Source: Paracamarosporium sp. OC-R06-R3 (lineage: Eukaryota > Ascomycota > Dothideomycetes > Pleosporales > Didymosphaeriaceae). From it: a DNA stretch of 51,110 nt. The stretch covers positions 1 through 51,110 of the forward strand of contig JACVRA010000627.1 in assembly GCA_019828545.1 (NCBI GenBank), written 5' to 3'. How positions within the stretch are numbered: the first letter of the stretch is position 1; each line of letters opens with the position of its first letter. This document shows positions 1-11,856 of this stretch, in pieces. Below the pieces are notes generated by a model. The model did no database searches and was not told the DNA's origin. It worked only from the letters and a program-made list of their open reading frames with translations. The position numbers were made by a program, and so were the translations under genes.

Positions 1-162
1 TCGGCTTCCAAGCGTGAGGCCGAGGCTTCTGAAGCTGCTCCTGCGTACGTCTGGGCTTCGTCTTCCAAGCGTGAAGCTGAAGCTGCTGAGGCTGCACCTG
101 CCTACGTCTGGGCTTCGTCGTCCAAGGCCAAGCGCGAAGCTGAGGCTTCTGAAGCAGCTTAA
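1..162 (+). CDS. 3' end of a Kex2-processed repeat peptide precursor (partial)
   Basis: Frame 1 is open from the first base to a TAA at 160-162, giving 53 residues. They form near-identical repeats: Lys-Arg, then EAEASEAA or EAEAAEAA, then PAYVWASS, then Lys-Arg again. Two full PAYVWASS cores are visible; the last unit ends right after the Glu-Ala run, and the last dibasic site is Lys-Ala-Lys-Arg. Lys-Arg is the site of the Golgi protease Kex2, and Glu-Ala/X-Ala dipeptides resemble Ste13 aminopeptidase sites, so this is a secreted precursor cut into many copies of one short peptide. Known classes with this layout are alpha-type mating pheromones and dikaritin-type ribosomal peptides (ustiloxin/phomopsin family), whose Tyr-containing core is cyclised by DUF3328 (UstY) enzymes. 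The core lacks the usual WCxxxGQPCW pheromone pattern. The start, signal peptide and repeat number lie outside the window; no DUF3328 gene is seen downstream. Confidence 0.8.
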   Translation, partial: SASKREAEASEAAPAYVWASSSKREAEAAEAAPAYVWASSSKAKREAEASEAA

Positions 163-2576
163 GTCTCCTCGCTCAAGGATACATTGGCGCCGAGAGCACC
201 GGTACAATCAGGATGGAAGGACGTGCGAATCGAACGCGGATAGTGAAGGTCGGAAGATGGATGTTTGCAGATAGATTGGATATGTGTAATGAAAGCCTGT
301 TAAACTATTGAAATACGTGCTACTTCTGCTCTGACTTTCGAACGCGATGTACTAGTTTCTGATATACCTGAGATGGACATGTTAGCTGGTCGGGTTACAT
401 AAGCAATGTGCACTCGCAACGCGACTTATCGTGATAAGATCAGAAGTAGAAAGATGGTACTTCAGCATCTCGCGTGTTCGAGGAGGTTGACCATGCTACA
501 CATAAGGGATTGTGGACTTTGCTTCGATATGTAAGGTACGACTACTCGAGACGACTACAAAAGGTCATCGTAAGAATAATGTGTTCTGCTCTGTAACAGT
601 AGAAGATATGTTAAGCCTAGCAGCATGGGGAGACTGATCTCGGTTAATATAACGCACAGACCTCTCGTACTGGCGAATTTTCGCGTACGGAGCCAGAGGT
701 TTGGATACGTAAACTTGGGTTTGCGAATCTCTGTAAGCAGAGCTGCAAGTCAAGGGCAGGTCTCCTCCCTAAGTCGTGATCGTTACGAGCGCATAAACGA
801 GCTCTTGGCGTGGGCGACGCTGATCAGGCGTGAGCTTTTGCCAAGCATAGACACATTGCGACGTGCGTGCTGTTTTCAATCTGGCACTGATTGATTTGGA
901 AAGCTCTGTAAACTATGGCCGAGAAAAGGTACTCGTAAATCACGGGACTGGCACACTTGGTCGACCTGTTGCACTATCGAGCACATTAACTCGTGAATGA
1001 GCTGCTCGGGAAACGCCCCTGAGGAAGTTCGTGTTGCAGCCTCGCATCGGAAAGTTGGGTACGGCGATCACATGCCCAGCCTGGCTAATGCGAAGGCCAA
1101 GGCGGCGACATCTGGACGAGTAGGAAAACCATATTCCACGTGATTAGATATGAGTACGTGGTTGCCTTGCAAAGGACGAATGACAGGGCTGCTTCGGAAA
1201 GGATGATCGAAAGACAGGTAACGCTGGGACATGATTCGAGGCGGTGCTGAGAGCTTCTGGAAACCCCTGCAAGGTTTGGTAAGTTTCCCCGCTTCCGCGT
1301 ACACCAGCAAATCTGCCGGTAACTCAGACCTGTCACCGTCAGCCCCAGCGGTTGTGAGGCACAGCTCATTCGAAACCAATATGGTTGGGAGAGAGCATGC
1401 ACCTTCCCGCTGTCCATCCGCGCCGTACCGTCCGCGCAAGATGCTCGCGGCCAATGAAAGGGCATTTCACAGCGTCGCGAAATCATCTTTGAGCCGACGA
1501 GGGTGGAGAGATGGCTGACTGGCTGGCTGGCTGGTGCAACCGCAGCGCAACAAGGCTGCTAGCGTCGAGTTGCAGGAGAGTAGAATAGAAGAGATGCAGC
1601 GATTGCGCAAAAAGAAGTGGAGGTGGTGAAGAAGACGCGCTAGCGGTCAGCCGCAGTAGATCAACGGCCGACTCGGTGCCGGGGCAGGCCCAAAGGCTGG
1701 GAGGATCTACGTAGGCCGCCGTTTGACGCGCCGTGGATGGATGCCCACCCACGCAAGGCACGTCAAATCGCTAGCAGAACCGACCGTCGCGCGTCGCGGC
1801 GGCACCAGAAAGCGACGCGCTCTGCAGCTGCTCGCGATGGACTGGGGCAAGAGGTGCGGCGAGGGTTGATGGGGGCGCAAAGCGTGGAGCATCATGGGTG
1901 CCTGGATCTCGCGTAGGGAATCCGGGGTCGCGCTGCATGATGCGACGTGCCGCGCGACGAGGCGTGCGGTCACTCCGGAGAGGGCGGATGGGCAGGGCAG
2001 AGGCAGAGATGCAGAGATGCAGACGACGGAACCGTGGACGCGTCGGTGCCGGTGCAGAATGGATGGTGTTGTGAAGCGGGAAAGAAGTGCCCCAAGCTTT
2101 GATGATTCACGGTTAGCGTGCGCGTGGTGATTACCTGTCCAGTTTCAAGCAGCAGGCGCGACGCAGCGCACGGCGGGTGGGCAGGCAGCGGCGACGGTAG
2201 CGCCCTCACCGGCGCACCGCGAGGGCTTGACGACGGCGATGCAGCAGCGGCAGCAATGGAAAAGGGAGATGCAGCGATGGCGGCGGCGTGCAAAAAACGA
2301 TTTTGTTCCCTGAAACGGCCGTGCTGGGGGGGCCCGTGCGCGGGCGAACCGCTAAGGCGGTGCGATACCGTATTTATTGAGCGCGTACATAGGCGTCGGT
2401 TCCCCTCCCTCCTGAAGAGCTCGTCCGCGCCATCTCTCCCCCGGCCCGCGCACACGCACGTGACTTGCTCGACACAAGAACCACTCTGCCCAGCCCCGCT
2501 CAGTGCATCCATGGCGGCCTGACTGGTCCAAGTAATTTTTAATATCTGAGCCGTGCGCCAATCCAGAGCTGCCAAA
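163..2576. other. Spacer between peptide precursor and MOT1
   Basis: No gene is supported in these 2.4 kb. The first few hundred bases are probably the 3' UTR of the peptide precursor. From about 1500 the sequence becomes GC-rich and carries a short GGCT repeat (about 1520-1534); this part should hold the MOT1 promoter. Open frames on both strands here have no recognisable domain and no consistent splice pattern. Confidence 0.5.
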
Positions 2577-5500
2577 ATGAGGTATGTATGCCATGCGTCT
2601 GCATCCTATCGCGAGATTGCCCGCTAACAATGCACAGTGGCTCGCACAGCCGGCTTGACAGGCTCGTCACGTGAGTTCCCTCCCGTCTCCTTCACTCGCT
2701 TGCTTGCATCCTCCTTCGCCGCATGCGCAGCCTTCACGTCCACGTGCAACACCCAACATTCCCCGCGCACCCCACTACAGCCCTCGCCTGCGCCTTTCTG
2801 CCACTAACCCTCTGCCAGTTTGCTCGAGACCGGCAGCACTCCATTAATCCGGAACACCGCTGCAGATCAGCTAGCCGATGTCCAAAAACAACACCCGGAA
2901 GATCTATTCAATTTACTCACACGCGTCATCCCGTATCTGCGCTCCAAGAGCTGGGAGACCAGGGTCGCCGCTGCCAGGGCCTTAGGAGGCATCATCGCCA
3001 ACGCGGAAAAGTTCGACCCCAATGCAGAGGACGAACCTATCAAGAGCGAAGTCAAGTCTGAGACTAACGGGCACGTCAAGGCCGAAGGCAGCAATGGATC
3101 CATCAAGAAAGAGGAAAACGGCGCCGAGGCCGAGCCGCTCGACGAAGACCTGCTCGACCTTCGGACCATGGACATGGCCTCCATTTTGAAGTTCGGCAAG
3201 CAGCTCCTCGGCAGTGCTGGTAAAGAGTACGATTACAAGCTCGCCGGCATGGATCCCGCTGCACGACTTGCACACCAGAAGAAGACCCTATCCCAAAGGC
3301 TTGGTCTTGCTGGTGAATACATGGAAGAAGATCTCGTTACCGAGCATGACCTTCCTGCACAGACCCCAGGCCCGCGCACTCCGGCACCACATCGCCTAGA
3401 TACATCAGTGCAACGGTCAGATACCATGGCCTCTGCATCGGCCGCCTCACCTCCACCGCTCGCAACTCCAAATGGCGATCAATCTGGGCTGAGCAAGCGT
3501 CAACTGAACGCGCTGAAGCGCAAAGCCAAGAAGGACATCTCAAAGCAAGCGAACAAGGTACAGATTGTCGACTTTGGCTCTACCCATCGTAAAAGCTCGC
3601 ATGATATTCCCCAAACGCCGGCTAGTGCACACCCGCATGCCGTCAAGCTGGAACCGAAAGAGGAATCCGACGCGACAGCCAACGACGATTACTTTTCCCT
3701 GGAGCGGAATGGTGCCGACGACGACCAGAAATTCGTAAAAGAATTCAAGGGAGAGCCGGTACCAGACAAGTCGTCGTTCCAAACTGAAGCTGAAGAGCAA
3801 GGGTTGGGATGGCCATTTGAAAGGGTCTGCGAGTACCTTAGTGTAGAGTTGTTTGACCATACTTGGGAAGTACGACATGGTGCTGCCATGGGGCTTCGAG
3901 AGATACTCCGTGTTCACGGCGCTGGTGCCGGGCGGTTAAAGGGCAAGACTCGCTCGCAGAACGACCAGCTCAATCAACGATGGCTCAACGACCTTGCTTG
4001 CCGCTTCTGCTGTGTTTTCATGCTCGACAGATTTGCCGATTACACGGGCGACAATGCTGTCGCACCTGTTCGCGAGACTACTGGACAGGCGCTTGGTGCA
4101 TTGCTTCAACACCTCTCACGTGAAAACGTTCTCGCGACTTTCCAGGTCCTTAACCGTCTCATATCGCAGGAGAACGCTCCTACACATGCGCTGTGGCAGA
4201 TATCTCAGGGTGGCATGATGGGCATGCGATATTTGGTCGCCGTAAGAAGCGACCTTCTGCTTCAGGACGACACCCTCATGGACGGTGTGCTCAATGCCGT
4301 CATCAAGGGGCTGGGCGATCAAGATGATGACGTCCGCGCCATCAGCGCCGCAACTCTCATCCCGGTTGCGAAAGAGTTTGTCGAGATGCGACCCGAGAGG
4401 TTGAAGGAGCTCATCAACGAAGTATGGGCTTGTCTGTCAAGCCTGACAGACGATCTCAGTGCCAGTACAGGTTTCATCATGGACCTCTTGGCGAAGCTAT
4501 GCAGCTTCCCCAAGGTTCTAGAAGCGATGCAGGCGAATGCCCAGATGGACGAATCGCAATCTTTCCACGAGCTTGTGCCACGTCTGTTCCCCTTCCTTCG
4601 GCACACGATCACTAGCGTACGTGCCGCAGTCTTGCGGGCACTGAACACCTTCCTCGACATTCAAGACGCAGGAAAAGATGGTTGGATCGACAGTAAGGCT
4701 CTGCAGCTGATCTTCCAAAACATTCTTCTGGAGAGGAACGAGGGAGTACTTCGACTGTCTATGCAACTCTGGGACTCACTCATCGAAGTACTGGGCAGTG
4801 CACAGCTCCCAACGCACCTTGGCTCCATCCTTGCATCAATCATCCCTCTCACATTGACACCTATCGGTGTCCCTCGCCACGCAATACCCATGGACCAGTC
4901 TCTGCTCATCAAACCATCTGGTCAAGCTTTCGGTCCTCCCGCAAATCAACATCTCTCCCGACGCTCCACACCACCGCAAAACAGCGAGCGCACAATCAAA
5001 AAACGAAAACAATCGCGCGTTGGCCGAGACGAGACGCCGGCGCCAACCACTTCGTCATCCCACAACGTGGATGGCCCGATGGTCAACGGTGACTTGGAGC
5101 TCGTTGGCTCCGAAGTCATGATTCGATCAAGGATCTCTGCCGCACAAGCCCTCGGCAAGGCGATCGCGACATGGCCAGAGGATTCAAGGACACTGACCTT
5201 CAAGCCTACTTTGGTCCCTCCGCTTACGTCTACGAATTCTACAACACAACTGGCGGCAGCGATGATCATTGAGGAGTTCGGCAGGTCACTCTCGGCCAAG
5301 GATGAGCTTGCAGAAGCTTTCGTGAAATCTCTATCAGAGATCGTAAGCGGTGATAGGCCCACTGCATATGAAGATCTCGTTCCAAAGCTGCAGATTGTGC
5401 GAACGCAGTGCACTGCTTTGTTGAACGTCTTCCGCGATCACCACGTGCAAAACTTGCCCAACATCGCCATCGTCGTTCAAGGCCAACCAGAAGCCAGCCA

Positions 5501-8500
5501 ATTCGCATTTTCTGTAGCGGACGCTGAGAAGATCTTGAACGTTTCGTATGAGAAGTTGAAGAAAGCCATGACACCGGCAGCGCGTATGATGGCCATCGCT
5601 AACTTAGAAACCACCAAGGCGGAAGTAGAAACTACTCTGCAAGAAGCCAGGGACATCAAAGAGGAACGCGACATTCGAATTAAAGCTGCCGCTGCTGGCG
5701 CGCTCATTTCCCTCAAGTCTCCGCCAGCGAAACCTTCACTAGCAATCAAGGCTATGATGGACAGTATCAAGAAAGAAGAGAACGTAGAACTTCAAAAACG
5801 TTCGGCCAGCGCCGTAGCAGGATTCATTGTTCATCTTGTAAACAACAACAAGACCGCTGTTGTCAAGAAGGTTGTTGGAAATCTCGTCAAGTTCTACTGT
5901 ATGGAGACGGCAGAAACACCCGAGTTCCCTGCACATGCTCGTATAGAGGATGGAATCCTTACCCTCAAGAAAGATGAGGATATTCGCGACCATCCGGACG
6001 CTGCGAAGTTTGCCGAAGAATCGAAGGCAGCCCGCATTACTAAGCGTGGTGCTCATGAAGGTCTTGAGCAAGTCGTGCAAAGCTTTGGCGCTCAGATTTT
6101 CGAGAGGGTTCCGATCCTAAAGGAACTAATTGAGAGCCCCATCCGACGAGCATTTACTGAAGACGTCCTGCCGCCAGACATCAACGACGAAGCGGGCGTT
6201 TTTGGACAAGAGGTCGTCGATGCCTTCTCCACCCTGCGTGCCTTGGTCGGAAGCTTCCATCCTGACGTCCATCAATTCGTCAAGGACCTCCTTCCGCTCG
6301 CCGCCAAGGCTATACAGTCACGTCTTTACGTTCTTCGTTACGCTGCAGCTAAATGCTTCGCGACGATATGCAGCGTCATGTCTGTCGAGGGCATCACAAT
6401 GCTGGTCGAGAGCGTTCTCCCGTCCATCAGCAGATCCGATCACTTACATGCTCGACAAGGTGCAATCGAGTGTGTATATCATCTCATTCACGTCATGGAG
6501 GACAGCATCCTTCCATACGTTATCTTCTTAATCACACCCGTCCTGGGTAGGATGAGCGACTCTGACAACGATGTCCGTCTCCTCGCGACGACCAGCTTTG
6601 CAACTCTCGTCAAACTCGTTCCGCTCGAAGCAGGTATACCCGACCCACCTGGTCTTCCTGAGTCACTGCTTCAAGGAAGGGAGAAGGAGCGGAAATTTGT
6701 TGCACAGATGCTGGACGCCAAGAAGGTCGAACCCTTTGAGATTCCAGTCGGTATCAAAGCAACACTTCGTTCGTACCAGCAAGACGGTGTTAACTGGCTT
6801 GCTTTCCTCAACCGATATAACCTCCACGGTATTCTTTGCGATGACATGGGTCTTGGGAAGACCTTGCAAACCCTCTGCATGGTTGCCTCTGACCATCACT
6901 TGCGTGCAGAAGAATTTTCGAAGACCAAGGACCCCAACTTCCGCCGCGTCCCTTCGCTCATCGTCTGCCCGCCCACACTCTCTGGACATTGGCAACAAGA
7001 AATCCGGCAATACGCCCCCTTCCTGTCGTGCGTGGCGTATGTGGGGTCACCTCCTGTTCGTGGTCAGTACAGAGATCAGCTTGACAAGGTCGACATCGTT
7101 ATCACCTCGTACGACATCTGCCGCAACGACAATGACATTTTGAAACCCTTCAGCTGGAACTACGTTGTTCTCGACGAAGGTCATCTGATTAAGAACGCCA
7201 AGTCAAAGACCAGCCAGGCTGTTAAGAACTTCCAGTCAAACCATCGTCTCATCCTCTCCGGCACGCCCATCCAAAACAATGTCCTCGAACTATGGTCGTT
7301 GTTCGATTTCCTCATGCCTGGTTTCCTTGGTACGGAGAAGGTCTTCCAGGAGCGGTTCGCTAAACCCATTGCCGCATCACGCTTTGCCAAGTCCTCTTCC
7401 AAAGAGCAAGAACGTGGTGCCCTCGCCATTGAAGCTCTGCATAAGCAGGTGTTGCCCTTCTTACTGCGTCGTCTGAAGGAAGAGGTGCTCGACGACCTTC
7501 CACCAAAGATTCTCCAGAACTACTATTGCGATCTTTCTGACCTGCAACGCAAGCTTTTCGACGATTTCACGAAGAAGGAAAGTAAGGAGATACAGTCTAA
7601 GGCTGGCAATGCGGACCGCGAAAGCAAACAGCACATCTTCCAGGCTCTACAGTACATGAGAAAGCTTTGCAACGGACCGTCGATGGTCATCAAGCCAAAC
7701 CACAAACAGTACGACGCTACTCAAGCCTACCTCAAGAAGAACAACACTTCACTAGAAGACATTGCGCATGCACCCAAACTCGGCGCTCTCAAGGATCTGC
7801 TAGTCGACTGTGGTATCGGAGCCGCAGACGTGGAGCGCGAGAAGGGCATAACCGCCAACGGCGACCTTCCAGAAGCCGTCTCGCAACATCGTGCCCTCAT
7901 CTTCTGCCAAATGAAGGAGATGCTTGACGCGGTACAGACACAGGTCCTGCAGAAACTACTGCCGTCTGTGCAATTCATGCGTCTCGACGGTAGCGTCGAC
8001 GCGACCAAGCGTCAAGACATTGTCAACAAATTCAACTCCGATCCCTCATACGACGTCTTACTCCTCACCACCAGCGTTGGTGGTCTCGGTCTCAACTTGA
8101 CCGGAGCCGATACCGTCATCTTCGTCGAGCACGACTGGAACCCGCAGAAGGATATCCAGGCCATGGACCGCGCGCATCGTATCGGCCAGAAGAAGGTCGT
8201 CAACGTGTACCGCATCATCACGCGCGGCACCCTGGAGGAAAAGATCCTCAAGTACGTATTCCCCTTCATCCGTCTTCCTCCCATCCAGCACTAACATCAT
8301 TACCAGCCTCCAACGTTTCAAGATCGACGTCGCCTCCACCGTCGTCAACCAGCAAAACGCAGGCCTGGGCTCCATGCAAACAGACCAAATCCTCGACCTG
8401 TTCAACGTCACGGCCGACTCGGCCGACCCATCCGCGCTGCCACCACCGCCATCCAACGACAAAGACGGCGGCACGGGCATCAGCGAAAACGACGCCGTGG

Positions 8501-8628
8501 ACGCAGAGGGCAATCTCCGGGAGAAGGGCAAGAAGGGCTTCCTCGACGAAATCGGCGAGTTGTGGGACGAGAGCCAGTACGAGGAGGAATTCGACCTAGA
8601 GGGTTTCCTAGGGAAGATGAAAAACTAG
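2577..8628 (+). CDS. MOT1: TATA-binding protein-associated ATPase Mot1 (BTAF1)
   Basis: Snf2/Swi2-family ATPase that strips TBP from DNA and so tunes RNA polymerase II transcription in the nucleus. Exons: 2577-2581, 2638-2670, 2819-8251, 8307-8628, giving 1930 residues, close to yeast Mot1 (about 1870). The five-base first exon (ATG AG) and 33-base second exon restore the conserved start MSGSHSRLDRLVTLLETGST, which supports the model strongly. The N-terminal 1300 residues are HEAT-repeat-like, with an acidic and low-complexity insert near residues 70-270. The C-terminal ATPase shows Walker A DDMGLGKT (about 1353), the DEGH box (about 1464), LSGTPIQNN, and the helicase VI motif AMDRAHRIGQ (about 1795). 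The last intron falls just after EEKIL and the final exon gives the conserved NLQRFKIDVASTVVNQQN. Intron branch points CTAAC precede each acceptor. Nothing looks damaged. Confidence 0.97.
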
Positions 8629-8929
8629 GTTATTTGTCGCTAAGGTGCGATCGCTGTGCGGCTGTGGGTAGGTGTGGGGCTCCCACATCCCCCACACATC
8701 TCGCATCCAGAGTCTACGCACTCTCATCACTTTCAATCCGTCTTCGAGGCTGCGGTCTCCGGGCGGGACACACGGCGCACGGCGTTCATCGGTATGGTAT
8801 GCTGTGTAGCATGGTTCGGTTATTTGCCTTTTTTTCTCTTTTTTCTCCTCTTTTTCCCATCTAGGCATACTTAGTCTTTTAGCATGGCGCTGGAGGAATG
8901 CGTTTTCTCACTCCGTGTCCTGGACTTGC

Positions 8930-8973
8930 GGCTGGCTGGCTGGCGGGCTTGGCTGGCTGGCGAGCGAGCGAGT
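8930..8973. repeat. GGCT / GAGC short tandem repeats
   Basis: Two runs of GGCT units separated by a few bases are followed by GAGC units. They are simple repeats in the presumed 3' flank of MOT1, with no evident function. Confidence 0.7.
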
Positions 8974-9186
8974 GGGCGGATGGAGGGACGGCTATATATT
9001 GGCTTGTATTGTATTATCTTGTGGGGTAGATGAATGGGATGGATGCGCCTTGGTGGTGCAGTGATGTATGGTGAAGCGTGTTTTGTGCTTTTGTGATGTG
9101 CTGATGTGCTTTGTGATGTGATGGGTTGATGTGGGTAGAGGGTAGATGCGATTGGGGTATGGAGATGGTGGATGGAAGTGTGCTGC

Positions 9187-9207
9187 GCTGAGCTGAGCTG
9201 AGCTGAG
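9187..9207. repeat. CTGAG pentanucleotide repeat
   Basis: Four consecutive 5-base units (GCTGA phase) are visible. It is a simple microsatellite in the intergenic region and likely to vary in length. Confidence 0.8.
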
Positions 9208-9530
9208 ATGGGAGGTATATGGTATCGTTTTCCGTCTTCCGTCGGGATAGGTAATGTGGTGGATGTGCGTTTCTTCACGCTCTTGCAAAATGCTTTTCTT
9301 TCTCTTTTGAATTTGATTTGTTGGGTTTCATAGACGAGACGTGGATTCTTTGTTTGGTTTTGTTTTGTTTGCTGGGTGTGGATGGGGGAGCTACTTGGAC
9401 ACTTTGTTGAGGGTTGGGATGAGGATGTGGTGTGGTTGGGCTGGGCTGGGCTGGTGAGGATTGCAATGCTTTGAGAGGAATGCGTGTACTGTTGGGGTGA
9501 ATGGGTGGGTTTCTGAGGGGTTGGTATACT

Positions 9531-9555
9531 GGGTAGGGATGGGGAATGGGTAGGG
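9531..9555 (+). other. G-quadruplex motif
   Basis: Five G-tracts (GGG, GGG, GGGG, GGG, GGG) are separated by loops of 2, 2, 3 and 2 bases on the plus strand. This meets the usual G3+N1-7 rule with one tract to spare. It lies about 440 bases before the dehydrogenase start. Confidence 0.7.
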
Positions 9556-9953
9556 TTTGTGGTGCGTTGGATTTGGGTGGGCTGTGAATGGGCTTATGCG
9601 ATTTTGGAGGGGGTATTGGTGGGTATTGAGAGTGAAGGATGCATCGATGGATCTACTGATAAGATAATCTCTCGTTAGTACCGGGGCTTTTGGAGATCAT
9701 GCGAGCCTGCAGGTCAGGTTTGAGACAGACGTGGATGTGGATCAATGTAAGATGCTGACGCGCTAGTAGAGATCGAGCAAGTACCCACCTTTTCTAGAGC
9801 TAACCTGCAACATGGCGTCTACCAGTCGTACTTAATTTCCAGCAAGTAACACATCCAATTTCAACCCAGCTTCTCGCCATCTGACTTTACCGGATCATTG
9901 TACAAAAACCCGACTACTCACTCTCCCTTCGCACCAGCATTTCCTTGCAAACC

Positions 9954-9961
9954 TGACGTCA
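9954..9961. promoter_or_regulatory. CRE-type palindrome TGACGTCA
   Basis: The perfect 8-base palindrome TGACGTCA is the binding site of bZIP factors of the CREB/ATF class (fungal Atf1/AtfA). It sits 36 bases upstream of the dehydrogenase start, so it may lie in the leader rather than the promoter. Function is inferred from sequence only. Confidence 0.4.
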
Positions 9962-9997
9962 TAAAAACCACTACACAAACCCATCTCTCCCCCAAAA

Positions 9998-10846
9998 ATG
10001 TCAAGCACCCAGCCCCTAAGAATTCTCATCACAGGCGGTGCACGCGGGATCGGCCGCGGTCTCTTCCGGCACTTCCTACGCTCTGGACACTCCGTCTACA
10101 TCCTCGACTCCAACACCTCGGAGCTCGAACACGTCAAGACCCTAGCCTCCACTTGGAAACCTGCCTCGTCCTCCTCCGTATGGAAAGCTTCCCTCTGCGA
10201 CCTGCGCGACCGGACACAGATAAAATCCATAGTAGATGACGTAAAAACCGTGTTTGACGGCCACCTCGACGTCCTCATCAACAACGCCATGGCAACCGAG
10301 GGCGTAGGTGCAGGGAACCCACCCATGGAGGACGCCAGCGCGGACGAGGACATAATGTCCGACTGGGACGCGAAGATCGCCGTTGGACTCACCGCGCCGT
10401 ATCTACTCAGTCGTCTTTGCATCCCCCTTTTAGCCGCTGGACGCTCGGCGCAAGACTCCCCGGGAACCATCATCAACATCTCGTCCACGCGCGCGTACCA
10501 AGCTGAAGATAATCATGAAGCGTATTCCGCGGCTAAAGCGGGGATTCTGGGCTTGACGCAAGCGATGAGCGTGTCGCTGGGACATAGGCATAGGATCCGC
10601 GTTAATGCTGTTTTGCCGGGGTGGATTCATGTGATGAATGAGCGAGCTGAGGGCGATGAGGCGGGTATTCAGTGGGAAGAGGGACTCACGAAGGAGGACA
10701 AGGGGTGGCATCCTGCGGGGAGGGTGGGGAAGGTGGAGGATGTTGCGAAGGCGGTGGAGTATTTGGTTGGGAATGGGTTTGTTACTGGTCAGGAGATTGT
10801 GGTTGATGGAGGGGTTGGGAGGAAGATGGTATATCCGGAGGAATGA
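9998..10846 (+). CDS. Short-chain dehydrogenase/reductase (SDR family)
   Basis: A single-exon gene of 282 residues, the usual length of classical SDRs. The Rossmann glycine motif TGGARGIG is at residues 12-19, an NNA motif follows the fourth strand near residue 92, a Ser-rich segment (NISSTRAYQ) near 160 supplies the catalytic serine, and YSAAK near 175 gives the catalytic Tyr-x3-Lys. The C-terminus has the usual FVTGQEIVVDGG. It should be a soluble NAD(P)-dependent oxidoreductase; the substrate cannot be read from the sequence. The start has a good context (CAAAAATG). The C-rich first half and strongly G-rich last third of the coding strand are unusual: 10681-10800 has about 57 G against 12 C. 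Confidence 0.93.
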   Translation: MSSTQPLRILITGGARGIGRGLFRHFLRSGHSVYILDSNTSELEHVKTLASTWKPASSSSVWKASLCDLRDRTQIKSIVDDVKTVFDGHLDVLINNAMATEGVGAGNPPMEDASADEDIMSDWDAKIAVGLTAPYLLSRLCIPLLAAGRSAQDSPGTIINISSTRAYQAEDNHEAYSAAKAGILGLTQAMSVSLGHRHRIRVNAVLPGWIHVMNERAEGDEAGIQWEEGLTKEDKGWHPAGRVGKVEDVAKAVEYLVGNGFVTGQEIVVDGGVGRKMVYPEE

Positions 10847-11856
10847 TGTGAGGAGGGCTGACCTAGTATTAAGCTGTGCCATCCGAGTAATTAGAGATTA
10901 CTTTCGCTGGTATATCGGAATTGTGACGCGTTAATGTAACTAGACAGTGCCGATGTACTCTATAGCATAAGCCTCGTTCAGAACCTCGAAGATACAAGAG
11001 GCATTCATAACGGTAGACATTCTGCACTGGAGAGTCCATCTGATCCTTTAACAGCCAGGCAGCCAAACAGGCAGTCAAATGGAAGTTGCAATAACATTTC
11101 CGCAGACACACAAATATCTTTGTCAAGATGGCGTGTCAACGAGGCTGAGCTGTTCACGGTGCGAAGTGTAGCGCTCTCACGTGACACGTCGAAACCGTCG
11201 GAATGGCAGGGACATTTATATAAACAAAGAACGGGTATCTTCAATCTGATCTCTATCTAGCGTTCATGTGCTTATCTTGAATATCTCCCCCCATTCACCC
11301 TCTTTTTCGAGTCAATATATTGTGGCGGTTGCTCCTTCCACACGTCCAACCCCTCACGGGAAGCACGGATCACTACCGCCAATTAGTAAGACACACGTCG
11401 CTCAGGTAGTACAACCCCCACCTAATTATCTAGCTGCCTTGCGCACCCCACAGTTTGGTGTAGGATCTCAACAACTCTTGAGCTGAGCTATCGCTCAACG
11501 AGAGCGACACGGACAGAGATATTTACTCTATCCACCATACTACCCTATATGATAGTGCAGTCATTGTCCACCAATTGGCGGAACGCTAAGTTCAACCCTA
11601 TATCAGCTGCTCTGCTGCACACTCGTCGGCCCTCGTTACTCACCACCTCTTTCACCCTCACCTATCCTGCGATCAATGGATCGGAGGCAACGGCTTAGCT
11701 TGTAACTCAGATTGCAGCTTCCACTACTGGTATCTTGTGTCCTACTTCGCTCGCTCCAAACATACAAAACTAACAAGCCTAGGTATCGCTTGATCCATTT
11801 AATAAAACGGGACACTCCTCACAACACACTGCGACTGACAACAATACTGAGCCACC
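10847..11856. other. Spacer upstream of the RNA polymerase gene
   Basis: No gene is supported in this 1 kb. It contains a TCACGTGA palindrome with a TATA-like stretch 30 bases on (listed separately). The last 200 bases are C/T- and A-rich, as in a fungal leader. Short open frames at 11268-11486 and 11712-11903 have no recognisable content. Confidence 0.5.
11177..11224. promoter_or_regulatory. E-box (TCACGTGA) with nearby TATA-like element
   Basis: An 8-base palindrome containing CACGTG (11177-11184), the site of bHLH factors, is followed by TTTATATAAA (11215-11224). Both are symmetric, so direction is uncertain. The distance to the polymerase start (about 640 bases) would need a long leader or a leader intron. 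Confidence 0.3.

Larger units (their letters stand above)
8629..9997. other. G/T-rich spacer between MOT1 and the dehydrogenase
   Basis: No gene is supported. From about 8900 to 9650 the plus strand is strikingly G- and T-rich with many TGGG and GATG runs, so the minus strand offers long open frames made of Pro, Ser, Thr and His; these are compositional artefacts. The stretch includes GGCT/GAGC repeats, a CTGAG repeat and a G-quadruplex motif, listed separately. The last 150 bases become C/A-rich, as expected for the leader of the next gene. Confidence 0.6.

Noticed and set aside
1970..2575. 201-codon minus-strand open frame upstream of MOT1
   Set aside because: Low-complexity Ala/Ser/Pro sequence from a GC-rich promoter; no motif and it runs up to the MOT1 start.
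8871..9466. Pro/Ser/His-rich minus-strand open frames
   Set aside because: They come from the strong G/T bias of the plus strand; no start context, splice signal or known domain.
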